From Capra hircus (lineage: Eukaryota; Chordata; Mammalia; Artiodactyla; Bovidae): a stretch of DNA of 64,000 bases. The notes below the pieces were generated by a model. It was not told the origin of the DNA and did not search any database. It worked only from the letters and a program-made list of their open reading frames with translations. A program made the position numbers and the translations under genes. The DNA lies in contig NW_017189517.1 in NCBI RefSeq assembly GCF_001704415.2, forward strand, positions 12,535,167 through 12,599,166. Direction: 5' to 3'. Shown piece by piece: positions 33,841 through 46,582 of the stretch (position 1 is its first letter; each line of letters opens with the position of its first letter).

Positions 33841-34530
33841 TGTTGTTGTTGTTGAGTTGCTAAGTTGTGTCCATCTCTTTATGACTCCATGGGCTGTAGC
33901 ACACCGGGCTCCCCTGCCCTTCACTAGCTCCCAGAGTTTGCTCAAACTCATGTCAATTGAGTCAGTGATGCTATCTAACTATCTCATCCTCTGCTGCCCC
34001 CTTCTCCTTTGCCTTCAGTCTTTCCCAGCATTAAGGTCTTTTCCAGTGAGTCAGCTCTTCACATCAGGTAGCCAAAATATTGGAGCTTCAGCTTCAGCAT
34101 CAGTCCTTTTAATGACCATTGGGGGTTGATATCCTTTAGGAGTGACTGGTTTGCTCTTCTTGCTGTCCAAGGGACTTTCAAGAGTCTTCTCCAGCACCAC
34201 AATTCAAAAGCATCAGTTCTTTGGCACTCAGCCTTCTTTATGGTCAATTCTCCTATCCATACATGACTACTGGAAAAACCATAGCTTTGACTAGATAGAC
34301 CTTTGTCGGCAAAGTGATGTCTCTGCTTTTTAATACACTGTCTAGGTTTGTCATAGTTTTCTTTCCAAGGAGCAAACATCCCTTAATTTCATGGATGCAG
34401 TCATCGTCCACAGTGATTTCAGAGCCTAAGAAAATTAAATCTGTTACTTTCCACTTTTTACGCTTCTGTTTGACATGAAGTGAATGAGACTGGATGCCAT
34501 GATCTTAGATTTTTTAATATTGAGTTTCAA
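33841..34530 (-). mobile_element. BovB LINE, 5'-truncated, with near-perfect 10-bp target-site duplication
   Basis: Reverse BovB beginning with a (TTG)n 3' tail, then 'taagttgtgtccatctcttt', the C-terminal coding region and 'actggatgccatgatcttag' at its 5' side. Flanks gtgctacagt (33831-33840) and gttctacagt (34531-34540) differ at one base. Diverged and frameshifted, so older than the copies at 39 kb and 63 kb. Confidence 0.9.
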
Positions 34531-34540
34531 GTTCTACAGT

Positions 34541-36068
34541 AGGGTGGGAAATAACAGAGGATGAAGCATAAGAAGTCAGGAGTGTGAAATGATGTTGAGT
34601 GAAAGTGCTGCTGAAACAGCTACATAGAAAAGCCTAGAACAAAGTTGGATTTAACTTTTTTAAAATGCAGAGACAATAGCAGAGTAAAGCCTTGCAGTCA
34701 GTCTCTTACCCCTAGGAATGGTCCAGCACAGCCCAAAGAGAGCATCAGAGGAGGAATCGCTTTGTGCCACAGAAGCAAAGTAGAAAGTTTTTAGAAGGAG
34801 AGTGGGATATCAACCAATATCAAAGGTATTATGGAAGTTGAGGCCGCTGGTTTTGGTATTTTAAATGTTGTGGGTGACTTTTTAAAGACCAGAAACCAGT
34901 TTGCAGAGGGTTGAGGAATAAATGAAAAATTGGGAAATGAAAGTGGTAATGATTGCTTTTTTGAGACACTTGATGATTAAGAATGAAAAATGTTGGAACT
35001 TAACAAGGAAATAGCATCAAGGGAAGGAAGAGTTTGTTGTTATTTTAGGGTAGGAGTGGCTTAAATGTGCTTACTGGCTGATAGGGAAGCAGAGGTGAAG
35101 AGCTCTTTCATCCTACTTTTACTCATCAAATGTAGAATACAAGAAATATCTGTAAATTACCAAATATATATCGAGTGCCTACCCTACTTGCCCTGAGTCT
35201 CGGTTAATATGCACAGTATTATTTGTGCAATCTGATTGAGTAATCTGTGAAGGGCTCTGGTGTTTATAGGATTAAGCCCATCATAAAAGAACTGGGATAG
35301 GTTTGGACAAAAAAAAGACAGTGGAACTCAGCCAAAATAATAGATAGGATTGTTTTTAAGTAGCTTTAGAGACAAGTCAGTGCTACTGAATTAGTGAAAA
35401 TGTGACTGACATCTTTGTATAGGTCAGGCTCAATGAAAATGAAAGAGAAGGTGGTAAAAGCTATAAAAAATAATGATTCCAATATAACTGCCAAGGATGG
35501 ACTTTTACTCTGTGATTTCACTTTAGACTCAGATTCAATATCAGTCCTTCATCAAGTTGGAAATTTTAACATGGTAAGCAGCTTCCCTAAGTTGTATCTG
35601 GCAACTTTAGTTTTTTGTGGATTTTATATTTTTTTAACATGTAATTAAAAAAAAATAAACTTTGGGTCCAGATTCAATTCCCCTCATTTTAATCACTCTC
35701 CCAATTCTCTCTTCTAGAATGTGTTTTGTTTTTCCTTTCTTAGAAGCTGATGATAATTGGTACAGATATCTCTAATGTAAGCCTTGTATTTAGTGTCTAG
35801 GGTGATGTTTGATTCTAGACAAAAAGAAATGGTTGCTGCTTTGAGATTCTGAAAATGCTTTTTATTCTGGAGAGAATACAAAATGATGCAAATTTTGTGA
35901 CATGTTGAAAAACTTAAATCTTTGAAGTTACTGTAAAGGTACTGATTAGCTAAATCAGCATTTGCCAAACTGTTTATTTTGCCATATTTTCTTAAGTGGA
36001 ATGCTGGGGAATTGATAGTTAAATACCATATTCTGAGGATTAAATTATATTAAAGTTACCATCCCTCT
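34541..36068. other. Single-copy or old-repeat DNA, no gene recognised
   Basis: 34.64-35.11 kb has the feel of an ancient mammalian interspersed repeat that I cannot assign. The rest is AT-rich. The 77-codon frame near 35.4-35.65 kb has no family features. Confidence 0.4.
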
Positions 36069-36176
36069 TGGTTGCCATGCCCTCCTCCAGGGGATCTTCC
36101 CAACCCAGGGATTGAACCCAGGTCTGCCACATTGCAGTCACTTTTTTACCATCTGAGCCACCGAGGAAGAAGCCCC
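36069..36176 (-). mobile_element. Bov-tA SINE, truncated
   Basis: Reverse copy of the head and part of the BovA core: 'ggttgccatgccctcctcca', 'cccagggattgaacccaggt', 'ccatctgagccaccgaggaa', then 'gaagcccc'. The BovA 3' half is absent. Confidence 0.85.
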
Positions 36177-36275
36177 GTATATGTATATGCACATACATAT
36201 GTATGTACACACATATATGTAATAGATAGATATATATATATACACATACATGAGTGGGTATGTATGTGTAAATAA
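36177..36275. repeat. TATG/TACA/TA-rich microsatellite
   Basis: Degenerate alternating purine-pyrimidine repeat (gtatatgtatatgcacatac-type units, then a TA run at about 36,230-36,242) directly following the truncated SINE. Confidence 0.8.
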
Positions 36276-38267
36276 TTTTTTCAGCTTTTTTAAATGCTAC
36301 ATTATAAATTGCTGTGCAAACATGACTTGTTGAGAAGAATTTAAGAATACTCCATCAACAGAAATCAAAATGGTTTAATAATATATTCCTGCCAAGAGGA
36401 CACACTCTACAAAGTCAGCAGTAACTTAGATTAAAAGATGCCCCCCCACTGCAAGGGAAATGTTTGTTAAGTATAATTCTAAAATGACTATGAAGAATTT
36501 GCCTTTAATTTCTTATTTATGATTTCTAGTTTCAGTTTCTTCCTTACCATTTTATACTGGAGAAAATAGTATTTCTATACTATCCTGAATAAAGAAGCAA
36601 ATGGAATGGTTTCACATTTAAGTTACTAAGAGTATCTTTTCACTTTGTTCTGGTAAAAACAGGCAGCAGATCCAAACTTAAAATAATAGCCTGAATGGGC
36701 TGATTAAATCAGTGATCAACAATTTAAAACTCTTTGCTTGATAATTGGAAGAACTGCAAATGAAGACAAGTTTATATGGTTGGTTTAAATTAAGGCTATT
36801 GTTCTGAGGGAATCAGAGACAGCTTGATAATCAAGTTGTGAACTCTGTGCATCTCTTAACAAGTTAATTTAATCTGATATCTCTTCAAAGGCCATGTTCC
36901 GTGTTACCAGTTAACAACACCTCACAGGCATCTGAGCCCCTCATCCAGAGTCTGCTCTCTGGTCTGTTATTATTACAGTTATTTATAGGATTCAGTAAAG
37001 ACACTGAATTTGCAAATGAACCCTTTGGGAGTTATAGTATCAATAATAACAACCTTGGTGAAAGTATGTATTTTAACGATGATGTTTACACATTGAAATT
37101 AAATAATCAAAATTATTGATACTCATTTGAATTTTTCACAATTAGTGATTAACATAATTTAAAATATATATAGAAAATGTATTTTTCCCAAAGTCTTTAA
37201 TGCATTATTTTTTGTATGTGTGTTTGCATGTATGATTAATACTGTAATAAATGCCGAAGAAAGGACAACTTGTTTGTCGAGCTTTGAGTGGAGAAATTCC
37301 AGCAAGGAAGACAAAAGTGAGTGATGAGAAAGTATTTCCAAACAAACCTCTCTTAAAATGGCTTTTCAGTAAGAGCCTTTGTGTCCACTTCTGCCCAGCT
37401 GCATTAAGTTGCAAGAAACATTTAATTTACTTTAGAATGCCAAGTAACTTGTCTTTTTCAAAGCTAAGGAAGTCTGGTTTTGTCAAACTTGCTGTCTTTT
37501 TTTTTTTTTGAAAGCATTAGCCGTCTGTCTTTGAGGGGTAGTTACTCATTTCTTAGATTCCACTTCTATTCGATTTCTCTTGTGTCTGTTCATCATTGGA
37601 GCTCCCTTTTATCTCAAAAGGTAAGCTTGCATTTGGCCCTTTAGCCTCAGTTCCTGGAACAACACTAATGTTCCTCAATATCCATGTTGACATCCAATGG
37701 TCTGTAGTTTCTTTTCTTGGCAGGAATTTGATTCTTCCAATATTCAAATCGAAAACCATAGTCTTATACATGCAGAGCAGTTGACAAAGAGAAGGGGGAA
37801 GGGGCAATTTATCTGACTGTAGTCAACAAGCTAAACAATATGGGGAAAAAAGCAAATCTGCAAAACATACATGGAGAAAAATTAGGTATACCAGCTATGT
37901 GTGGTTTGTGCTGTTGATTTTCTACAGCATATCAACCCTGGCACCACTCACTCCCGTACCCCACTCCACAACACATATTCACACAAACATACACAGGAAC
38001 AGTTTTAACTTATGTTATAGATATGTAAGTATCTGTGGATCTTTTTCAAGTATATCTTCCTATGTAACATCTGACCTAAAGTAAAACAATCATACTTTCT
38101 TTTTAAAGCATAACATTAACTGATAACCAGTTTTTTAGTGTCAGAGAAGGCCTAACCCTAGAACAATTTACTAGGAAGAAAAGAGGAAAATGTTACTAAT
38201 ATTAAGACTATATTAAGAAGTGATAGGAAGAGATGATGTAGTTTTGTTTGCTAATGGAAACAGCTGC
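36276..38267. other. Single-copy AT-rich DNA, no gene recognised
   Basis: No repeat or exon recognised. Frames of 60-86 codons near 37.2-37.8 kb overlap each other on both strands and show no family features. Confidence 0.4.
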
Positions 38268-38440
38268 TGACTTTGTGCCCGGCACTGTGATAAGCACTAT
38301 ACACGTATTAACTCATCTAACCCTCATTGCAGCCTTGTGAGGTCGGTGTTATATCTTCTTTTTACAGATGGCAAACCTGAGGCTCAAAGAGATTAGGCTC
38401 AAAAAGACATTCTGCTAGTAAACAGCAGCGTCCAAACTTA
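38268..38440 (-). repeat. MIR SINE
   Basis: Reverse MIR with 'ttgtgcccggcactgtgata', 'gtattaactcatctaaccct', 'tttttacagatggcaaacct' and 'gaggctcaaagagattaggc'. Confidence 0.8.
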
Positions 38441-38774
38441 AGTTAACTGTGACTCCATACTCTGTGTTTATATTGTAGAAATATAGAAAAGGTTTCGTTG
38501 AGAACCTGAGTTTGCTGCCTGTCGCTTTCGCTATGTGATCTGGGACTGAGCGCTGGATAAAGCAGTGCTGCTTGAAGGAAGTAAGGATCTGGAATGACCA
38601 GATGCCGTAGACTTTGCAATACGCTTCTAAGTTGTAGACTTATAAACTGCTAGAAGTGGGAGGGAGAAAGCAGCACTCAGTTAACAATACCTTTGTGCAG
38701 AATAAGTCTGCTTGGTACAATATTGTCAGTAACAGCAGTCAGACTTTTTAAAAGTCATATTATGGTGGGATATA

Positions 38775-38904
38775 ATATTATTTATTTATTTCTATTTTAT
38801 ATTGGAGTATAGTTGATTTACAATGTTGTGTTAGTTTCAGGTGTACAGTGAAGTGATTTGGTTATACATATGTATACATTTATTCTTTTTTGGATTAATT
38901 CCTG
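38775..38904 (-). mobile_element. L1 3' UTR, left part of an element split by BovB
   Basis: 'attggagtatagttgattta', 'caatgttgtgttagtttcag' and 'gtgtacagtgaagtgatttg' are the reverse ruminant/cetartiodactyl L1 3' UTR. It breaks off at about 38,904 where BovB begins and resumes at about 39,906. Confidence 0.78.
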
Positions 38905-38921
38905 ATTCAGTTCATTTCAGT

Positions 38922-39545
38922 TCAGTTGCTCAGTCGTGTCCGACTCTTTGCGACCCCATGAATCGCAGCACGCCAGGCCTCGCTGTCCATCACCATCTCC
39001 TGGAGCTCACTCAGATTCACGTCCATCGAGTCTGTGATGCCATCCAGCCATCTCATCCTGGGTCGTCCCCTTCTCCTAGCCCCAATCCCTCCCAGCATCA
39101 GAGTCTTTTCCAGTGAGTCAACTCTTCGCATGAGGTGGCCAGAGTACTGGAGTTTCAGCTTTAGCATCATTCCTTCCAAAGAACACCCAGGGCTGATCTC
39201 CTTCAGAATGGACTGGTTGGATCTCCTTGCAGTCCAAGGGACTCTCAAGAGTCTTCTCCAACACCACAGTTCAAAAGCATCAATTCTTCGGCATTCAGCC
39301 TTTTTCACAGTCCAACTCTCACATCCATACATGACCACAGGAAAAACCATAGCCTTGACTAGAGGGACCTTAGTCGGCAAAGTAATGTCTCTGCTTTTGA
39401 ATATGCTATCTAGGTTGGTCATAACTTTTCTTCCAAGGAATAAGCGTCTTTTAATTTCATGGCTGCAGTCACCATCTGCAGTGATTTTGGAGCCCCCCAA
39501 AATAAAGTCTGACACTGTTTCCACTGTTTCCCATCTATTTCCCAT
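38922..39545 (-). pseudogene. BovB ORF2 C-terminal domain remnant
   Basis: 207 codons covering the region after the RT palm: 'KITADGDCSHEIKRRLFLGR', 'PVVMYGCESWTVKKAE', 'FELWCWRRLLRVPWTARRSN', 'RPRMRWLDGITDSMD' and the natural C-terminus 'AIHGVAKSRTRLSN'. This is the most complete BovB C-terminus in the window. It is separated from its RT by a frameshift near 39,5xx, so the element is inactive. Confidence 0.9.
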
Positions 39546-39898
39546 GAAGTGATGGGACCGGATGCCATGATCTTCGCTTTCTGAATGTTGAGCTTTAAGC
39601 CAACTTTTTCACTCTTCTCTTTCACTTTCATCAAGAGGCTTTTTAGCTCCTCTTCACTTTCTGCCATAAGGGTGGTGTCATCTGCATATCTGAGGTTATT
39701 GATATTTCTCCCGGCAATCTTGATTCCAGCTTGTGTTTCTTCTGTTCCAGCGTTTTTCATGATGTACTCTGCATAGAAGTTAAATAAGCAGGGTGACAAT
39801 ATACAGCCTTGACGTACTCCTTTTGCTATTTGGAACCAGTCTGTTGTTCCATGTCCAGTTCTAACTGTTGCTTCCTGACCTGCATACAGATTTCTCAA
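39419..39898 (-). pseudogene. BovB ORF2 remnant, RT palm with intact YADD
   Basis: 159 codons of RT: 'RNLYAGQEATVRTGHGTTDW', 'GVRQGCILSPCLFNFYAEYI', then the catalytic LRYADDTTLM box (YADD codons at 39,677-39,688). The last 30 or so codons are out of frame. The upstream RT motifs are lost to the 5' truncation. Confidence 0.88.
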
Positions 39899-39905
39899 GA
39901 GGCAG

Positions 39906-40085
39906 TTATTACAGAGTATTGAGTTTAGTTCCCTGTCCTATACAGTAGGACTTTGTTCATGATTTTATATAGAGTATATATGTTAATCCCAACCTTGTAA
40001 TTTACCTATCTCCCCACCTTTTCCCTTTGGTAACCGTAAGTTTGTTGACTAAGTCTGTGAGTGTGTTTCTGTTTTGTAAATAACA
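39906..40085 (-). mobile_element. L1 3' UTR, right part of the split element
   Basis: Continues the same L1: 'ttattacagagtattgagtt', 'ttccctgtcctatacagtag', 'atatatgttaatcccaacct' and 'cctttggtaaccgtaagttt', in the order expected after the segment ending at 38,904. Confidence 0.78.
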
Positions 40086-40514
40086 TATACTGTTATTTAA
40101 TAGTGGTAGTGCCTGGTATTTTTATAGGAATTGTTTGTTTAGGAGATTTTCATGTCAGTTGTGTTGAATGCATGTAGTTATCACGCACAATTTAAATCTC
40201 AGGTTGATTTTCCCCTGATACTTGACTCCCCAGGACTTTTTCTGTTTCACTCTGCTTTCTATCCCACTTTCAGCTCTCTTTCTTCCTTTTTTTTTTTTGC
40301 ATTGGTTATTCATTCAGCATATCTTTATTGAGCACATCCCATGAATCAGCCATATTTCTTGGTGCTGAGGTTTTAACTCTGAGAAAGTATTCAAATAAGT
40401 TGTAGTATTAAGATAAAGAACCTAGTTTTTTTTAAAGAAAAATAACTTGAACATCACAAAGCATCGTTACTCATAATGCCTTGGATCTCCTTCTTTAGCC
40501 TAATCATGTTGTTT

Positions 40515-40985
40515 TACAGTTGTACTGACTTATTCATAATAGCCCCAAATAGGAAACAATCCAAATGTACATCAGCTGATGAATAGGTAAACGTATGTGC
40601 TATATTCACACAATGGAATACTATTCAGGAATAAAAAGGAAGAGTACCAATATGTATATTCAACAACATGGACAAACCTTTAAAATTTTATTCTTAGGGA
40701 AAGAAGCCAGACACAAAAGGCTACATACTGTATGATTCCTTTTATATAAGATGTCCAGAATAGGCAAATCCATAGAGACAGAATGTAAATTAGTGGTTGC
40801 TCAGAAATGGAAGGGTAGGGGCATAGCTAAGGGGTACAGAAATTCTTTGGCTAGGGGACCAAAATATTCTAAAATTGTGATGATTTTGCTCATAACTATG
40901 GATATACTAAAACCACTGAATTGTACATTTTAAAGGCTGAGTGTCATGGTATGTGAATTATATCTCAATAAAGCTGTTATTAAAA
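40515..40985 (+). mobile_element. Old L1 (L1M-type) 3' end
   Basis: Forward L1: 'ttcataatagccccaaatag', 'ggaaacaatccaaatgtaca', 'ggaatactattcaggaataa', 'gaattgtacattttaaaggc' and 'attatatctcaataaagctg', i.e. the ORF2 end and 3' UTR with a polyadenylation-like AATAAA. Degraded frame. Confidence 0.75.
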
Positions 40986-41589
40986 ATTATATTGACTTAT
41001 GTATGATGACAGTTATATTATTCCCATTTTAAGAATTACAAAAGTTAAGCAACAGCTAAAAGGAGGGGGTTGTTGATCTTCTTTTAAAGAGAAGCAGTGG
41101 ATTGGGACATGTTGGCATTCCCACTCTTTCTATAACCTTTATGGGGAAAGTTGATATCTTACAGAAAGATTCATGCTCACCTTTTCTGTTATTTGGGGTG
41201 CTGCCACTATTGGTCCCATTTTGCCATGCTACCCTCCATATGGAACAGATCTTTTTTTCCCCCACCAGCAGAGTGTCTTCCATATAGCAGATACTCACTG
41301 CTTACGTTGGTTTAGGAAGTGTTTTGTCAGTAACTTAGTGTATATGAGGTATTGAGCCAAACACTGAAGATGAATAACACATGTCCTTGAGGAGCTCACA
41401 GTTAAGCAGACAGATAAGCAAGGATTCCACTATAGTATGACAACTGTTGAGATAGAGATGGGCAGACATGTTTGATGGGGATGCTGAAATCCTGAGTATA
41501 GTTCTGTATCTGGATCTCATTCATCCTCTCATCTGATATGCGTATCACGGCTGAGGCATTCTCCTCTACATTTCAACACATCCAATAAG

Positions 41590-41807
41590 AAGGCTTCCCT
41601 CGTAGCTCGGCTGGTAAAGAATCCGCCTGCAATGCAGGAGACCCCAGTTCAATTCCTGGGTCGGGAAGATCCCCTGGAGGAGGGAACGGCAACCCACTGC
41701 AGTATTCTTGCCTAGAGAATCCCCATGGACAGAGGAGCCTGGCAGGCTGCAGTCCTTGGGGTCACAAAGAGTCAGACACGACTGAGCGGCTAAGCACACA
41801 TGCACAT
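41590..41807 (+). mobile_element. Bov-tA SINE
   Basis: Forward copy: 'aggcttccctcgtagctcgg' head, 'gggtcgggaagatcccctgg', BovA core and a 'gacacgactgagcggctaag' tail ending in CACACATGCACAT. Short matching flank aataag on both sides. Confidence 0.92.
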
Positions 41808-42085
41808 AATAAGGCTTTCACCTTTTACCAACACGGTGAAGTTTAACTGCATTTCTCTCATCTACCAAATGCCATGTATTTTGACATTAAATCTATGAAT
41901 ACAGTGCAATTACATACTTCATTTGTAAATAAAACTTAAGTAGAACTGTTGTTAGTATTGCTTGGCACCTCCAGAAATCATGTCCTAATAGAACTTAAAA
42001 GTCCTGGGATTCGTTCTGTGCCCAAATATCTAGGAATGAGCCTATAAATTTTAGGTTATGTTTGTGTACTTTTGTGCCCGTGGGA

Positions 42086-42300
42086 GGCAGTACAGACTAG
42101 TGATTGCAGCAAGCATTCTAGAGCATGCCCAAAATTGACCGGGGCTTTTCCACTAATCCACTGTGTGACCTTGGAGCAAGTTACTTAATTTTTCAGTATC
42201 TCAGTTCCCCTATTTGTAAAATTGGGAAAATGCTGGTATCTACCTCATAGGATTGTTATGAGCAGTAAATGAATGAATGTACATGAAAATGCTCAGATTA
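42086..42300 (+). repeat. MIR SINE
   Basis: Forward MIR: 'ggcagtacagactagtgatt', 'aatccactgtgtgaccttgg', 'aagttacttaatttttcagt' and 'tacctcataggattgttatg'. Confidence 0.8.
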
Positions 42301-43411
42301 GTAAACACAGTGTGCATATTTCCTGTTGTTATATTTTCAATTCATCTGAAATTTCATGCTGTACTGTTCTGTTTTTCATAAATCATACATACTCACCTTT
42401 AAATGAAATTTAAATCATTGGAGGTTGATGTGAAGTTTTCTCTATAGTCCTTTGAGTCTTTTCACCCCAAAGCCAAGTAGATTCTCCATTATCTGTACTT
42501 GGAAATGAGAGGTCAACTTTGACATTCCTTATTGCTCCTTTTACAAGGCCGCAGAATTTTACAGTAAATTACATGGCTATCAATTAGCTTGATAAAATTT
42601 CCATAGCTCACACACTACTCGTGCTGAGGGATCAGTGCTTTTAGAATGTTTGATGTGTAGTTTAGAATCCACAAGAAATAGAGCATATCACAGAGTTGGA
42701 TTTACTTTTCTTGACTGCATTGATGCCATTCTGTTGGCAGGGTTTACATGGGCATTTTTTTTAGTCAGCCACTAGCATCATTGGCTAGCACGCTATCTAG
42801 GAGCAGGATTTAGTGATGACTTTCAGTCTCCTACTGCTGATAAAGGTTTTTATTTGGCTAAAACAGTTGACAGATACAGTCATTTAGAATAATAATAAGT
42901 TAACATTGAGATGACTGTTTTTGCCTTAGTTTACAGTATCGTCAGCCTTTCTTCTTTCTATGTTGTGTCACATTATTTCCAGTACAATGATGATCTAGTC
43001 ATTTTCCGGTTTAAGCGCATGAAAAAATAGTGAGAATGACAGGAAGGAGTGAGGGAGCTCAGAAAACAGAAAACAGAAAGACACAGAAAGGCACAGAAAA
43101 CAGAAGACTAGAGGAACTAGATGCTAGAGTAAGTGCAGCTCAGTCCAGGGTCCCGGGGAAATCCACTTTGTTCTTTTAACCTTTATGGACCAAGTTGTTG
43201 CAATGTCCTCATCATTATACTTACATTACAATTTTATCTTTGTCATTAAATGCTAACATATTTATATCGTGCCCACTAAGAAAGCTTTCTCAGCAGTAAG
43301 CAAATGGCTTAATTATAGCTTTCACATATATGGTCATTGCCAATTTTTATTCTGAAGTTCCCTTAAATAAAATATGTAAACAGTTAAGTTGGGCTTAAAT
43401 ATTTACTAACA
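42301..43411. other. Single-copy DNA, nothing recognised
   Basis: No exon or classifiable repeat seen. A short A-rich GACAGAAAG-type cluster at about 43,060-43,105 is low complexity. Confidence 0.4.
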
Positions 43412-43600
43412 AATAGAATCCACCTGCCAGTGCAGGAGATGTGGGCTCGATCCCTGGGTCGGGAAGATCCCCTGAAGAAGGAAATGGCAACCCACTCCAG
43501 TATTCTTGCCTAGAGAATCCCCATGGACAGAGGAGCCTGGTGGGCTACAGTCCATAGGGTCGAAAAAAGTTGGACACAACTGAGTGAGCACACACCCACA
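43412..43600 (+). mobile_element. Bov-tA SINE, 5'-truncated
   Basis: Begins inside the tRNA-like head ('agaatccacctgccagtgca') and continues through 'tcgatccctgggtcgggaag', the BovA core and 'ttggacacaactgagtgagc'. Confidence 0.9.
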
Positions 43601-45788
43601 GTCTTTATAATGTACTGTAATTATCTCTAGAAATCATCACGTGTTCAGTGACTAATAATCTAGAGCTTGCACTAAGGTAAGTAAACAGAAGCAGCAATAA
43701 CCAGTTCCCTTGTATTTCCTAATCATTGGCATGCCTTTTAGTCATATTTTAGATTTAAGGCGGGCTCTGTCTCTCCCTAGGAATCCAAACTATGCTTTCT
43801 CTTAGTTGGCTTCCTGGAAAATCTAAGCCTCCCTCTTGCTCAACAACTTAAGTTCAAGCAAGCTCTTTTACATCCCTTTATACTGTGCACATAATGTCAA
43901 GGGACCTGAGTATATGGCCTGCATTAGCAAGCACCTAGTGCAAACTATCTGTGATAGTCCAGCAGTAAATGTCTGTATAGCCATATTTTTCTGAAATATT
44001 TATTAGACTAATTCCTTATTGGTTGATAGATAGACACTGACCAGAGCACCCTTTCCACTGGTCACCCCCATGATCAGTCCTGCTTGGCTTGGATGCATGT
44101 TTAATATTTTGGATTTCATTCCTGGCTCATAGCCAACTGTGAGATCTGTCCCCTTCCCACCACCCATGCAATTGGAGCTCTGAGCCCTCCACAATCTTTT
44201 CACGGACTGTTTCTCCCCGGTTGTATCTTAAATGCTAGCTAGCATTCTGTGAGAAGAGTCATGTCCCATAAAAACATGGGGCGCTACTCCCAGACCTCAG
44301 CTTCTAAACAGACACTTGAGATCTTATGAAAGCCAGATCCTAAAGCATTTGAACTGTCCTCATAGAGAAGTCCCCAAGCCCTCCCTGAGAGCATTCCAGA
44401 AACCACGTCATTTGTGTCTAAGTTAACACCTTACACAGAGCAGTTGTTCGATGTTTTCTTTGTTTGCATCTGGTTTTGTAAAGCGGAAGATTTAATCAGT
44501 GTGTTTGTAGGGGAGGTGACAGGGGCAGTTGTACTCTTGAAGTCACGGCTAATAAGCACTTGCCAGTGAGGACAAAGACGTACAGACTACAAAAGTAAAC
44601 ACAAGAATTCCAAGCATATAGGCGTTTGAGACATTAAAAAAGTGTTGAACATTTCCTTCAAGGCATGACCAATGTTTCTTTGTGATGATAATCTAGAATT
44701 ATCAGAAAAAGCCTAACTTTTTTTTTTTTTACTCTCCTGTGTCTAAGGAAGCAACAAAATTTTAAAAAGCATTTCAGAAAGATTTGTTTCCAGATCAATG
44801 ATAAGAGACAAATATTCATGTTTTAGAATTTTGGTTTTTGAAATATCAATTTTTGTTGCCTTGCCTGATAATGTTCCAATAAATGAGGTGTTACTGTAAT
44901 AAGACCTTATGTGAACTTATGCACTTTTATAGTATCTGATGGGCCAGCAATATTAATAAAAATGATTTGTCATAGAAATTATATGGGACCAGAATCATTA
45001 GTATAAAGAGGTAACTACTTTCATTAAAAGCACTTCCAAATTCATAGGGTTTGTTTGTTGGGGGGAAAGAACACAGAATATTAATCTTCTGTGTCCTCTT
45101 TTTCAATGAAATATAATTGAAGAATTGTTTTCTCACTAATAATAGTTTAAGGGAGCCTGATGAAAAAGGCTAAAACTGGTGTCACTATTGAATTTTTGCA
45201 TGTGCACCTTTTTTTCTTGTAAGTGTGCATTTGTATCTGGAGGAAAAAAATACTTTCATTAATATCATGACATACTCCAAAATATTTCTTTATTAATTAA
45301 GAAATAGAAGTGTGGGCTAAAATAGAATAAAGATTTTAAAATGTTATTTTGAGTTTCAGTTTGCCAGTGGAAGTTTTTTCAAATGACAGTAACACTTTGC
45401 TTATCCTGCAAATGCTGTGTGGATGGAATTTTCATGCTATCCTGTGTTAGAGGCAGTAATCTCCTGAAGAGTACCGTACAGATGGAAATGTTCCTTGTGT
45501 GTGCTTAACGAAAAACCACATGCATTTTCTTCAGAAGCAGAACTTTGAAAGTTAAGTTCAGCTTTGTTTCATTCACACTGTAACGAACAACAACTATTCT
45601 AATTTATTTTTACTAAGTTCCTGGTATCAGAACAAAATAAATACATACTAGCTTACAAGATGTACCATAGAGTTTTCTAGGTGTGAATATATATACTCAA
45701 TTTATTTGAGGGAGGCTTTTTGATCGGCTCTATGTTAGAATTGATATTTGTGCTAACATGTATTTGTGAAAACCTACTATTCACTCCT
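43601..45788. other. Single-copy DNA, no gene recognised
   Basis: 2.2 kb with no recognisable repeat or exon. T runs occur at about 44,719-44,732. Confidence 0.4.
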
Positions 45789-45990
45789 GGGCTTCCCAGG
45801 TGGTGCAGTGGTAAAGAATCGCCTGCCAATGCCAGAGGCACAAGAGATGCAAGTACGATCCCTGGGTCAGGAAGATCCCCTGGAGAAGGAGATGGCAACC
45901 CATTTCAGTTTTCTTGCCTGGGAAATCCCATGAACAGAGGAGCCTGCTGGGCTACAATCTATGGGGTCCCAAAGAGTGGGACACGACTGA
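45789..45990 (+). mobile_element. Bov-tA SINE with CA-repeat tail
   Basis: 'gggcttcccaggtggtgcag' head, 'gatccctgggtcaggaagat', BovA core and 'gagtgggacacgactgaaca', running into a long CA microsatellite grown from the SINE 3' tail. Confidence 0.92.
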
Positions 45991-46001
45991 ACACACACAC
46001 A

Positions 46002-46046
<45 letters not shown>
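45991..46046. repeat. (CA)n microsatellite
   Basis: About 28 CA units with one AGA interruption near 46,001, attached to the 3' end of the Bov-tA SINE. Confidence 0.95.
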
Positions 46047-46051
<5 letters not shown>

Positions 46052-46409
46052 TCAGCACTGAAAAGTCTGTTATAACTCCCTTTCTTCTACATTACTCCCT
46101 TTCCTTTTCCTTTTAAATTCTGTTTTATCATTTCAGCTTACATCTGGTTTTAGAAAATGGCATTTCTGTTGCATCAGATAGTTTTAAAAGCAAGCTCTTC
46201 TTACCTCTGCTTAGCATAACCGGTGTATTTGGATAGCAAACACAGTACCATCTTTAGCAGGTACAGCACTATTCCACTTAATTACTAATCATTTCTGTTG
46301 GTATGAATAACCTGGTAAAGGAATGGAATATGGAATGAGTGGAATCAATTTTCTGATTCCACTAGATGTGAAAATTGAATGTTCTTCCATTATTTATGTT
46401 ATCATAGAG

Positions 46410-46523
46410 CCCACTCCAGTGTTCTTGCCTGGAGAATCCCAGGGACGGGGGAGCCTGGTGGGCTGCCGTGTGTGGGGTCGCACAGAGTCGGACACGACTG
46501 AAGCGACTTAGTAGTAGTAGTAA
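46410..46523 (+). mobile_element. Bov-A2 SINE, 5'-truncated (second BovA unit only)
   Basis: Contains 'ccactccagtgttcttgcct', 'cagggacgggggagcctggt' and 'gacacgactgaagcgactta', ending in an AGTAGTAGTAGTAA tail. Very low divergence. Confidence 0.9.
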
Positions 46524-46582
46524 TCAACCTTTGCAATTGTGAAGAGCAAAGTTTCTTGATTTTTAGCTAGCATTATTTGTCT

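Larger units (their letters stand above)
38905..39905 (-). mobile_element. BovB LINE, 5'-truncated, inserted into an L1
   Basis: 1.0 kb of low-divergence reverse BovB: 'cagttcatttcagttcagtt' tail, then the C-terminal ORF2 region and part of the RT. Two long open segments in different frames (38,922-39,545 and 39,419-39,898) are separated by a frameshift. The L1 on both sides is co-linear, so the BovB landed in it and is younger. Target-site duplication not obvious. Confidence 0.92.

Noticed and set aside
34640..35110. Purine-rich segment reminiscent of an old, widespread mammalian repeat
   Set aside because: I could not align it to a named family by eye with enough confidence.
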